This document shows, piece by piece, positions 48,246-56,733 of a DNA stretch of 64,000 nt; the first letter of the stretch is position 1; every line of letters starts with the position of its first letter. The notes beneath the pieces are model-generated. The model did no database searches. It had not been told where the DNA came from and worked only from the letters and a program-made list of their open reading frames with translations. The translations under genes and the position numbers were made by a program. This stretch comes from Vibrio chagasii (lineage in GTDB: Bacteria; Pseudomonadota; Gammaproteobacteria; Enterobacterales; Vibrionaceae): the NCBI GenBank assembly GCA_041879415.1, contig CP090852.1:496001-560000 (forward strand), given 5' to 3'.

Positions 48246-49559
48246 TTACCTTTCACCAAATGCAACACTGATATTGGTATAGATCGGCTTCCAAAGGTAT
48301 TGGAACACCGACTTCTCGCCCGTCGTGATATCTACCTCTCCCGTCATTCCAGGAAGAATTGAAAAGCTTTCAGGGTTGTCACGGAAATACGGCGTTTCCA
48401 CAGACACCACAACCTCATAATAGATTTCACCGCGCTCACTTTGACTTGTGGTTGGTGAAATACTCTCAACCTCACCTTTTAAGGCACCAAAACGGCTGTA
48501 ATCAAACGCATCAATCTTGATTCGAGTTGGCTGGCCTACGTTCACGAAACCAATATCTCTCGGAGATAAACGAGCTTTAAAATCGGCTTTACCGCCAACA
48601 GGAACAATCTCAACCACAGTCCCGCCCGGTTGAATAACGCCGCCGTTCTGCGTACTTGGCAGGCTTTGTACTAAGCCTTGTAGCGGTGACACTAACATGG
48701 TGTTTGTCAATTTCGCTTGGCTTGAACGCACTCGTGCATTAAGAGCTGACAAATCTGATACTGCTTTGGATCGATCGTCACTGACTTTTGCTTTGGCCTC
48801 AGCAAGAAGTTGTTCGATTTTTTGCTCATTGCTGTCTGCCTGCTTAATCAGAACCGACTTCTTGCCGCGAGCTTCTTCAATTTTCTGCTCTATGCTGGCC
48901 AACTTCTGACGCATTTCAAGCACACGTAAACGAGAGATGTTCCCGGCCTTATAACCTTTTTCTAAGATGTTCAGTTCTTGCTTAGTGGCACTTAGCTCTT
49001 TGTCGTAGCTAGGTAGAGACTTTTCTACGACACGAAGCTGCTCTGCTATCTGCTCACTGTCCTTTTCCAACACAATGCGTTTTTGATAGTAGAGGCCTTT
49101 TTGTGCATTTAATTGCGCTTTTTGTTGGCTAACGATCTCCGGGAAATCAATTTCAAATTCCCCAAAATTCGGTTCACGATTATCTAGCAAAGCGTTCATA
49201 CGCTCGATACTCGCAAGCAAGGTTACTTGTTGTGATTTCAACTCTTCGAGTGCTGTACGCTGGAAGGTCGCGTCAAACTCAACAAGCGGCTGCCCCTTCT
49301 CTACCAGTTGACCTTCTTTAACGAGAATTTGCTTCAACTTACCGCCAATGGCGCTTTGTAATACTTGCTTTTCCCCTTCAGGAATCACCGCACCTTTTGC
49401 TTTTGCGATTTCATCCACTTGAGTAACCACAGACCAAGTAACAAAAGCGATAACACACAAGGCAACTGACCATGTCGCCAGCGCCAATGTTCGAGCTGTA
49501 TTTTGTGATTCAACAAGCTCACCGTAACGCTTGCCAGTCTCGATAGGTTTTTTAGCCAT
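48246..49559 (-). CDS. HlyD family membrane fusion protein (type I secretion)
   Basis: A 437-residue periplasmic adaptor of the HlyD/LapC/PrtE class: one N-terminal membrane segment (about 25-47; LALATWSVALCVIAFVTWSVV), a beta-barrel/lipoyl half (GAVIPEGEKQVLQSAIGGKL), a long coiled-coil hairpin (about 110-285), the second lipoyl half (MLVSPLQGLVQSLPSTQNGGVIQPGG), and the C-terminal beta domain (ILPGMTGEVDITTGEKSVFQYLWKP). It links the inner-membrane ABC pair to an outer-membrane TolC-type channel, which is not encoded here. It overlaps the upstream ABC gene by eight bases. Confidence 0.95.
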   Translation of the reverse strand: MAKKPIETGKRYGELVESQNTARTLALATWSVALCVIAFVTWSVVTQVDEIAKAKGAVIPEGEKQVLQSAIGGKLKQILVKEGQLVEKGQPLVEFDATFQRTALEELKSQQVTLLASIERMNALLDNREPNFGEFEIDFPEIVSQQKAQLNAQKGLYYQKRIVLEKDSEQIAEQLRVVEKSLPSYDKELSATKQELNILEKGYKAGNISRLRVLEMRQKLASIEQKIEEARGKKSVLIKQADSNEQKIEQLLAEAKAKVSDDRSKAVSDLSALNARVRSSQAKLTNTMLVSPLQGLVQSLPSTQNGGVIQPGGTVVEIVPVGGKADFKARLSPRDIGFVNVGQPTRIKIDAFDYSRFGALKGEVESISPTTSQSERGEIYYEVVVSVETPYFRDNPESFSILPGMTGEVDITTGEKSVFQYLWKPIYTNISVAFGER

Positions 49560-51702
49560 TAGCGACTCCTTGCTTTGACTCTACTTTTTGCTTTGGTAAC
49601 TCTTGTGTGTCAGATAACTGCTGCTCTTGAGACTCTGATGGCTGCTCCAAAGGACCGGCATAAACCACAGCACCCTCGTCTAACACCACGACTTTATCAG
49701 CGAGCTTAATCAAGTCTGGATCATGCGATGTATAGATCACCGTTGCTTTTCCTTTCTTCGTCGCTAAGAATTCACCGAATACACGTTTAGCATTGGGATG
49801 GCCATCTGGTACCGGGTTATCCATTAGGAACATCGGGTAGTCATACACCAAAGCTTTGGCGTCAATGAGGATCTGAGCGACAGTGCCTGACAACATGTCA
49901 AACAGGCTATCCGGTTGGATGCTACTGATAGAGGTATCTAAGCCATCTGGTAATGTGGAGAACCAGCGCTTGCCGCCAACCATATCAATGGCTGATATCA
50001 TTTTCTGCTCCTCCACTTTATGTCCATCGCTCAACCACTCTCGAATACTCAATGTCAGTAAGTCGGGGTAAGCCGCGCGAATGAAACACCAGTGCCGATA
50101 GAGCTGCGGATCGTACTGAGCAAGGTTTACCCCTTTAAGCTCTACCATGCCGTTCTGAATAGGCTGTAAACCAGACAACACTTCAATTAATGTCGATTTA
50201 CCACTGCCTGAAGGGCCTGTAATCGCGACAATATCCCCCGCTTCAACATCAAAACTTACCCCATTCAATGCAGGGCGACTCTGTTTAGGATATCGGAGAG
50301 TCACTTGATCTAACTTCAAGCTCGGAGCAACCATTGGCAATGGATGATGCTGGTAACTGAATTCACGTTCAGACGGCTGAGACAGAATACGATTTACCTG
50401 CAGCTTAGATTGATTAAAGCTATTAAAACGCATCGCACTGTTTGCCAGCACCTGCGCAGGCCCAGTCACTTTGGAAATCAACATCATTGATGCAATCAAA
50501 CCACCGGGCGTCATCACTTGCTCGAAAATAAGTCCAATACCTAAGCCCATAACAGCCAGTGTTGAACCCACTCCAATAAAGTAATAAATCGAGGTGTATC
50601 GACTTTGCAGCACCGATTGATTAAATGTCACCGTAGAGGCAAGCAGATTGGCCTTTTGGAAACGTTGAATCCAGTGTTCCGAAAACCCGGCACTACGAAT
50701 AAAAGCAAGCTTAGACGTCAACTCATTAGTCATGTTTTGACGATTCGTGCCGGCTACCGTCGATTGCATTGACCGCTTACTACTCGAACGTATCGAACGC
50801 TTAGCTAACAGGTAATACAAAACTAAAGAGACTATTGGAACCAGTACTAGCCATCCACCTAGCACTCCTATCGCCAGGACAAAAATGGCAATGAAAGGTA
50901 AATCAAACAACGCATTACCGAGTGGTCCTGATAACACACCTGAAATGCGCTCAGATAACATCACTTGGTTTTGTTGACTAGACGAGGCAGTTTGCTGATT
51001 TTGAGCATAGCTATTTCTTAATAGTCGCTGCACAAGGGATTGAGATATCTCGCGACTGACTCGGTTGGACACAGAAGCAAACACTCGACTGCGCAATGTT
51101 CTTAACCAACCCATCATCACAAACAACAAAGCGGCACCAATGGCAATTCCTTGCAGTTCGTGCCCAGCATCGCCACCAATTACATGGTCATAGATCGACA
51201 TCGTGATAAATGGCACTGCGAGAGCAAATAGATTGGTGATAAAGCTGACCAAGAGCAATTTAGGAATGATAGGACGGAAAGCATGTAACCGTTCACCAAC
51301 CCAATCCGGAGAAGCCTTCTCCAATGGCGCCCCTTCGATCACAATGCAAAATTGAGGAACCTCTGAAACGTCTTCATTGCCATCAACAGCCACAAACTGT
51401 TTTGACTCCAAGTGACCAGAAACCAATTCACTTTCACTAAGAACTAGGAGAACTAATTTGTGATCGCCCACCTCATCTAGGTTAGCAACTAAGCGATATG
51501 GCAATGCAAGCCTATCAAACAGGGCAAACATATCATCTATTGATTCAATGCCGTTCTCATCAACCCATTGACTAGCGAACAGTTGGATATTCGCATTTAC
51601 TTCCAACGCCTTGAGTACAGAAAGGCTTTCAGTTTCCAGTCGGTTCATCGGCTCATGTTGACCGTCTGTTTCGCCATGGCGATTAGCATCTAAACGATTC
51701 AT
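49552..51702 (-). CDS. Type I secretion ABC subunit with intact Walker A but degenerate catalytic motifs
   Basis: A 716-residue ABC half-transporter. An N-terminal peptidase-like region (about 20-140) has no catalytic Cys pattern, followed by six membrane segments (about 145-440; PKLLLVSFITNLFALAVPFITM) and a nucleotide-binding domain. Walker A is canonical (GPSGSGKST, about 494-502). The signature reads LSGTV in place of LSGGQ (about 604), Walker B reads FLMDNP with Asn where the catalytic Glu should be (about 620-625), and the D-loop (normally SALD) is VPDG. The H-loop His remains (YTSHD). So it can likely bind ATP but lacks the usual hydrolysis residue. It overlaps both neighbours (four and eight bases). 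Confidence 0.93.
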   Translation of the reverse strand: MNRLDANRHGETDGQHEPMNRLETESLSVLKALEVNANIQLFASQWVDENGIESIDDMFALFDRLALPYRLVANLDEVGDHKLVLLVLSESELVSGHLESKQFVAVDGNEDVSEVPQFCIVIEGAPLEKASPDWVGERLHAFRPIIPKLLLVSFITNLFALAVPFITMSIYDHVIGGDAGHELQGIAIGAALLFVMMGWLRTLRSRVFASVSNRVSREISQSLVQRLLRNSYAQNQQTASSSQQNQVMLSERISGVLSGPLGNALFDLPFIAIFVLAIGVLGGWLVLVPIVSLVLYYLLAKRSIRSSSKRSMQSTVAGTNRQNMTNELTSKLAFIRSAGFSEHWIQRFQKANLLASTVTFNQSVLQSRYTSIYYFIGVGSTLAVMGLGIGLIFEQVMTPGGLIASMMLISKVTGPAQVLANSAMRFNSFNQSKLQVNRILSQPSEREFSYQHHPLPMVAPSLKLDQVTLRYPKQSRPALNGVSFDVEAGDIVAITGPSGSGKSTLIEVLSGLQPIQNGMVELKGVNLAQYDPQLYRHWCFIRAAYPDLLTLSIREWLSDGHKVEEQKMISAIDMVGGKRWFSTLPDGLDTSISSIQPDSLFDMLSGTVAQILIDAKALVYDYPMFLMDNPVPDGHPNAKRVFGEFLATKKGKATVIYTSHDPDLIKLADKVVVLDEGAVVYAGPLEQPSESQEQQLSDTQELPKQKVESKQGVANG

Positions 51703-53336
51703 GCAATGACCTCCTGCTTATTAGAACTGTCTTCGGCAATCGAACCGTTTTCTACTGTAATTGTTCGACTCGCTATTTCGCGAAGTTTTGCATGATAGCT
51801 CACCATCAATATGGTGCGCCCTGCCAATACTTCTTCTTCCAGCACCTTGACCAGATTACCGAGAGCATTGAGATCGAGCGATGAATCCGGCCTTTCTAGC
51901 ATGATAACGGGCTTGCCACTCGCTAATTGAGCCGCAATATTGAGCATTTTAATGTTGCCCATACTCAACAAAGAGGCATTTGTATGACCGATTTGTGTTT
52001 CTAACCCATCAGGTAAACGGGTAATTTCTTTGGTTAATCCTAAGCGCTCAGCATAATCATTGGCGCTTTGTGTTCTCTCAGGATCAAATCCACACAAATT
52101 GTCCAGAATCGTACCTGAGACTAACTGCCCTTTAACCCCGCAGTAAGCTGTAACTTGAGCGACAGAAGCAATAGAAACGGCTTCACCATTAATGAAGCAC
52201 TCACCCGCGGCTAAATCATCAATCCCTGCTATCGAAGACAGTAAGTGACTATTGATGTGGCGATCTTCACTCTCTAACAACACCAGCTCACCTTTATTCA
52301 GCGTCACGTCCGCACTGGCGAGTTCACCATACCTTTCAACGGTGGCTTGCTTGATTTCTAAAGTCTCAAAGTCAGAGAAATTAAGCTCAGAAACCGCAGA
52401 CTCAGACAGTGACAAGTCCCCTAACTTTTCAATTGCCTGATTGGCACTATGGATTGAATTAAGCTTGATTCGAACCCCAACCAGAGCGCTAAGCGGCGCC
52501 ACAGTTCTACCCGATAAGATGGAGCATGCTGCTAACCCACCAGTAGTTAATTGACCATCCAGTACCCACAAGCTCCCGATAATCACCAACAACACAGAAG
52601 TCGCGAGTGCGGCAAGCTGAATACACTCTTGAGCGAAGGCATTCTGCTCTTCTTCTTTGGCTTTGGATTGAGAGCGGACATTATTAAGCGATTTAAACTG
52701 ATTAAAAATTCGAGATTCAACAGCCTGACGTTTAATACCCTGAATGGTTTGGCTAAGAAGGATCAAGAAGGCTTTTCTCTCCTGCTCATCTTTAGAAGCT
52801 TCTTCACTTAAACTTTTCACGCGGATAGAAGACAGCCAAACAATACCAAGCGTAATAAGCCAAACTGCCAAAGGTATCGCCACTAGCTCACCGCCGATAT
52901 AAGCCACCAGCCCTAGAAAGATCAATGCGAAAGGCAAGTCGATGAAGCCAGAGATTATTCCACCAGAATACCAATTCTTAACTTTGGATACCGATCCTAG
53001 TCCCTCTTCGACACCGCCTACACCGAGCTTACGAAGGTGACCTGATGATGCAGTCGTCACCCTTTCAACCAAAGTTTGGTAAGTGGCTTTTTCTGTATTG
53101 CTGGCCGCCGCAGACAAAAGCCATGTACGCACAAAACGTATGAGTGCTTCCATGCCTGCAGCTAGTGTCGCCCCTGCTAATAGCAGTGTGGCCGTACCAT
53201 AGCTTTGATTGGGAAGAATGCGATCGTAGATCTGGAGAACCGTTAATGGAACGGCTAATGACAAGAGGTTAATAAGTAAAGAAGGCAGTAAGACTTTCCT
53301 TACTACCCCTTTGTTTTTTACTGACGTTACAGGCAT
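51699..53336 (-). CDS. Type I secretion ABC subunit with a degenerate (pseudo) ATPase domain
   Basis: A 545-residue ABC half-transporter with no N-terminal peptidase-like region. Membrane domain about 15-300 (KVLLPSLLINLLSLAVPLTVLQIYDRILP), then an ABC domain that has lost its motifs: the Walker A position (about 352-364) reads ESEDRHINSHLL, with no Gly-rich loop and Asn for the Lys; the signature is LSMGN (about 454); Walker B is IMLERP, with Glu for Asp and Arg for the catalytic Glu. Only the D-loop SSLD is normal. It is the first gene of the operon; ATG 53336 with AGGA seven bases upstream is chosen. It presumably forms a heterodimer with the next gene product. Confidence 0.92.
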   Translation of the reverse strand: MPVTSVKNKGVVRKVLLPSLLINLLSLAVPLTVLQIYDRILPNQSYGTATLLLAGATLAAGMEALIRFVRTWLLSAAASNTEKATYQTLVERVTTASSGHLRKLGVGGVEEGLGSVSKVKNWYSGGIISGFIDLPFALIFLGLVAYIGGELVAIPLAVWLITLGIVWLSSIRVKSLSEEASKDEQERKAFLILLSQTIQGIKRQAVESRIFNQFKSLNNVRSQSKAKEEEQNAFAQECIQLAALATSVLLVIIGSLWVLDGQLTTGGLAACSILSGRTVAPLSALVGVRIKLNSIHSANQAIEKLGDLSLSESAVSELNFSDFETLEIKQATVERYGELASADVTLNKGELVLLESEDRHINSHLLSSIAGIDDLAAGECFINGEAVSIASVAQVTAYCGVKGQLVSGTILDNLCGFDPERTQSANDYAERLGLTKEITRLPDGLETQIGHTNASLLSMGNIKMLNIAAQLASGKPVIMLERPDSSLDLNALGNLVKVLEEEVLAGRTILMVSYHAKLREIASRTITVENGSIAEDSSNKQEVIA

Positions 53337-53475
53337 ACACAATCCTTATCCATGCTTATGAAATAAGATTGGTACACCATGTTGGGTATTGCAAGGTAAC
53401 GAACTGATTTAACGTATTTTTCAAGATAAATATGACAAAGATCTTTATACGTAAACCCGTGTTTTTAGTTGTTCC

Positions 53476-54111
53476 TTACAATCCCTTGTCATAATCAGTG
53501 ATTGCCTGCTTTAAGTTAGATAAATCTGAATCACACAAATACTGTCTCAATGATTCAAATTTCTCTGGTGGCCAGTCGTATATCTTCATTGAGGTTAGCT
53601 CTTCGATAACAGGCTTATCAAAGCGATGTTTAACTAACTTCGCGGGAGAACCACCAACAATACTGTACGGTTCCACATCTTTGGTTACTACGCTGTTCGC
53701 AGCGACAACCGCTCCTTCTCCGATGGTCACACCCGGCATGATCATGGCACGCATCCCTAGCCAAACTCCGTCTTTGATATGAGTATCGCCCTTGCCAATG
53801 TAGGCTTCGTCGATCACATCCATAAATGGATACAAAGAGAACCAATCAATTCGGTGGGTGTGATTGCCGCCCATAAGGATCACAACCTCGGCTCCTATGC
53901 AGACATAATCCCCGATGTAGAGCTCATCGATTTCCCAACGAGGCTCCCACTGGCGACTAACCTCGTCACCGTGCAGATAACGGACAACTGAACGCTCAAA
54001 TCCGTTATCCCAACAATCACTGTAATAGCTGTGTTGACCCTTGATGTGAATATTAGGATTGGTGACGACCTCATGCAGCAATTCGAATTTAGACCAATGC
54101 TTATTTTGCAT
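53476..54111 (-). CDS. Hexapeptide-repeat xenobiotic acetyltransferase (CatB/Vat-like)
   Basis: A 211-residue left-handed beta-helix acetyltransferase of the type B chloramphenicol/streptogramin acetyltransferase class. The hallmark loop is MGGNHTHRIDWFSLYPF with the probable catalytic His at residue 86, and hexapeptide repeats run through IKDGVWLGMRAMIMPGVTIGEGAVVAANSVVTKDV. Such enzymes acetylate chloramphenicol or other hydroxyl compounds, but chromosomal Vibrio members often have unproved substrates. It stands alone; no integron or transposon features are near. Resistance should not be inferred without a test. Confidence 0.88.
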   Translation of the reverse strand: MQNKHWSKFELLHEVVTNPNIHIKGQHSYYSDCWDNGFERSVVRYLHGDEVSRQWEPRWEIDELYIGDYVCIGAEVVILMGGNHTHRIDWFSLYPFMDVIDEAYIGKGDTHIKDGVWLGMRAMIMPGVTIGEGAVVAANSVVTKDVEPYSIVGGSPAKLVKHRFDKPVIEELTSMKIYDWPPEKFESLRQYLCDSDLSNLKQAITDYDKGL

Positions 54112-54232
54112 TTCTACCTCTGATTAACTTGTTAGTTTTATTCGTTTAAATATCAAAAGATTCGACATTGAAGATCTAGACATGCACAAACAAGCGCCCC
54201 ATAGGCACAAGAAAGGCTTGGAGGAACAGTGA

Positions 54233-54412
54233 ATGCCATATTTAAATCATAGCAATGCCGCTAAAACTAAGAAGCGTCAGTGGATTCGAGGTTGCTTTAG
54301 AAGAGGAAGTAATTTCACAGTATGCTCAGGCAAGGAGGAAAATTTTGTTGAAAAGTTTATTGGGGCATTGTACCCATTAACTCCAACTCATTTGACAGAG
54401 AAATGTGATTAA
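54233..54412 (+). CDS. Possible small basic protein, 59 aa
   Basis: Unrecognised frame with a good ribosome site (GGAGGAACAGTGA directly before the ATG). The product is basic in its first half (AAKTKKRQWIRGCFRRGS) and has three Cys. It lies in an otherwise empty 390-base gap between two leftward genes. No family is recognised; the composition is also compatible with a decayed fragment. Confidence 0.4.
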   Translation: MPYLNHSNAAKTKKRQWIRGCFRRGSNFTVCSGKEENFVEKFIGALYPLTPTHLTEKCD

Positions 54413-54447
54413 TAAGGTTTCAAATATCAGTACATGTGGCAAAAGAA

Positions 54448-54483
54448 AAACATGAGCCAGCACTATAGCACCAGCTCATGTTT
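54448..54483 (-). terminator. Terminator after the Old-Yellow-Enzyme gene
   Basis: AAACATGAGC (54448-54457) pairs with GCTCATGTTT (54474-54483); T-rich on the minus-strand exit. It follows the leftward oxidoreductase gene. Confidence 0.8.
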
Positions 54484-54502
54484 AAACTCACGTCTTCAGT
54501 AA

Positions 54503-55615
54503 CTACATACGAGCTAACTGCACCTTTCTATCTTTGTTTACCACACAGAAGTTTCCGCGCTTAGTACGACACTTAGAACATCTCTCACACTCAACTGGGC
54601 TTCGGTCGCCCTCTTTCCAGCGTTTGATTAGATGAGGTTCAGATAATAGAGGTCGAGAGAGTGCGAAGTACTCAATACCTGTATTGTTGGCGATCTCTTC
54701 AATGGCATCAAAATCCGTTAAGCCGCCCACCGTGATAACAGGAATATCGACGTCTTGGCTGACTGCGTGGCCATATTCATGGAAGTAACCTTCAGCTTGG
54801 ATAGTAAATCCATCGTGTGACTCGCCAATCATGGTGTCGGCTTTGCCATGAATGTTGCCAGAAACAACAATGCCATCAACGCCTACTTCTTCAAGCTTTT
54901 TACACACTAAACGCGTTTCATCGAAGGTCACGCCCCCCTCGAAAAACTCAGAAGCCGTCAGCTTAACCAAGATAGGGAAATCCTCACCAACCAACTTGCG
55001 TGTTGCCGTGTAGATCTCAAGCAAGAATCGCATGCGATTTTCTAAGCTACCGCCGTATTCATCTTCACGCTGGTTGTAATAAGGACTCAAGAACTGGTTG
55101 ATCAAGTATGTGTGAGCAGCATGAATTTCTACACCATCAAAGCCCGACTGTTTCGCTCTTGATGACGCTTTGGCAAACGCATCAACAATGTAGTCAATCT
55201 CCTCTTTGGTCATTGCTTTACCCAGTGTTTGAGTCCCTTTTTCAGGAACCTCACTCGGTGCAAAGATCACACGTTCTCCAAGGTCATACGTGGTTTTTGT
55301 ACCGCCATAAGCCAATTGCATCACGATTTTAGAATCGTTGTCATGCACCAACTGAGTTAGCTTTTTGTATTCATCGATAAACGAGTCGTTATACATACCC
55401 ATCATGCCAGCATTCGGCTTTTCTTCTTCAACAATGTTCGCGTAACCCGTCACGATCAAGCCAACCTCACCTTGAGCTAGCTCTTCATAGATAGCGTAAA
55501 GTTTATCTGTCATATGACCATCTTCAGTCGCCATATTTTCCCACGTTGCACTTCTCATAAAACGGTTCTTCAGTGTCATGGTGCCAATGCGGGTTTCTGC
55601 AAACAAAGTACTCAA
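54503..55615 (-). CDS. NADH:flavin oxidoreductase, Old Yellow Enzyme family
   Basis: A 370-residue FMN-dependent TIM-barrel enzyme. The active-site segment EIHAAHTYLINQFLSPYYN with the HxxH pair (about residues 168-172) and the RMRFLLEI helix are typical of the class that reduces activated alkenes or 2,4-dienoyl substrates. The C-terminal Cys cluster (CERCSKCRTKRGNFC, about 345-360) resembles that of clostridial-type family members and could bind zinc or a cluster; no FeS/FAD domain follows. Substrate unknown. It is followed by a terminator and no close partner. Confidence 0.9.
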   Translation of the reverse strand: MSTLFAETRIGTMTLKNRFMRSATWENMATEDGHMTDKLYAIYEELAQGEVGLIVTGYANIVEEEKPNAGMMGMYNDSFIDEYKKLTQLVHDNDSKIVMQLAYGGTKTTYDLGERVIFAPSEVPEKGTQTLGKAMTKEEIDYIVDAFAKASSRAKQSGFDGVEIHAAHTYLINQFLSPYYNQREDEYGGSLENRMRFLLEIYTATRKLVGEDFPILVKLTASEFFEGGVTFDETRLVCKKLEEVGVDGIVVSGNIHGKADTMIGESHDGFTIQAEGYFHEYGHAVSQDVDIPVITVGGLTDFDAIEEIANNTGIEYFALSRPLLSEPHLIKRWKEGDRSPVECERCSKCRTKRGNFCVVNKDRKVQLARM

Positions 55616-55867
55616 ATCTAATCCTCATTCAATCGTATTACGCCATTGCCCCATCTAGTGCGAGGCTGATTGCGCGGATACTACAGAGAATAAGACAGGC
55701 AAAACTTAATCTAGATTAAGAGAGCGGCACTCTCATATAAGAAACAGGCACATTTGCTTAAAATGGAAGTCGTTGAGGACAAAAACAAGAAAAGCCGCTC
55801 AGTGAGACTAAACGGCCTTAAAACTTTTCACCAGATGGGAATGCCTTCAGAAAACAATACCAGGCTT

Positions 55868-56503
55868 TTATCCATACTCAACGGTAGGATCAATACACTG
55901 ATACACTTGCCCGATACTCGCGTCATTTGCCAATAGGGTTTCGATAAGGCGAGCCACTTCTTGTCGGTAAATCACGCCATGCACTTCCACGTCTTGAGAA
56001 AGCTCACCGTTACCCGTCACTTCACCATCTAACAAGCCACCGGGACGTAAAATCGTGTACTCCAACGAGCTCGACATTAACCACGCTTCCGCCAACGATT
56101 TTTCACGAACGGCAGCGCCAAATCCTTTCTTAGAGCGCTCTGACAAGTATTGCCATGAATCACCGCAACCTAAAGACGTCACCAATACAAAGCGCTTAAT
56201 GTCATTCGTTTCCAGAGCATCAATCACATACCGGTGACCAATATAGTCAACTGGCACATCCGCTCTAAAACTGCCCATACTTGAAATCACCAACGCCGAT
56301 TTCGGCAACTCAGCCACCGTATTCTCAACTTGTTGCTTGTCGATCGCATCGCAGCTCAGTGTTGTTACTCCAAGGATAGCCAAGCGTGGGTTCTTTTCTG
56401 GGTTTCTAGCAATCGCGATCACTTCAAAACCTTGTTGATGAAAGTGCTCGACCATTGCTGCGCCCAAGCCACTACCCGCTCCCCATACAACGACTGTACT
56501 CAT
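55868..56503 (-). CDS. NAD(P)-binding SDR-like (atypical) protein
   Basis: A 211-residue Rossmann-fold protein. The N-terminal GAGSGLGAAMVEHF motif (residues 8-21) is the dinucleotide-binding loop; RPGGLLDGEVTG (about 154) is the atypical SDR pattern seen in NmrA/YwnB-like proteins that lack the catalytic Tyr-x-x-x-Lys. Probably a reductase or redox sensor; the substrate is unknown. No coupled neighbours. Confidence 0.83.
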   Translation of the reverse strand: MSTVVVWGAGSGLGAAMVEHFHQQGFEVIAIARNPEKNPRLAILGVTTLSCDAIDKQQVENTVAELPKSALVISSMGSFRADVPVDYIGHRYVIDALETNDIKRFVLVTSLGCGDSWQYLSERSKKGFGAAVREKSLAEAWLMSSSLEYTILRPGGLLDGEVTGNGELSQDVEVHGVIYRQEVARLIETLLANDASIGQVYQCIDPTVEYG

Positions 56504-56733
56504 AAATACCTCAAAAGAATCATGTTGTTCCTAATATTAACGACACAATCTAATCGGTTCTTTCGCTTAGATCAATAAATGCGAATAATTCTCAATATTA
56601 AATATATAGTTCGTAGTCAGCGTATGGCTGCGTCAAAAGCACGCACACCTATCACTATTGAACATTGGTTCATTGAATTGCCCATACTTGTCTACTAAAG
56701 TAATTTTAATACAAAGACTTAGTATCGGTACTT

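Noticed and set aside
55789..55822. AAGCCG...CGGCCTT as a terminator
   Set aside because: Pairing is short and the loop long; not convincing.
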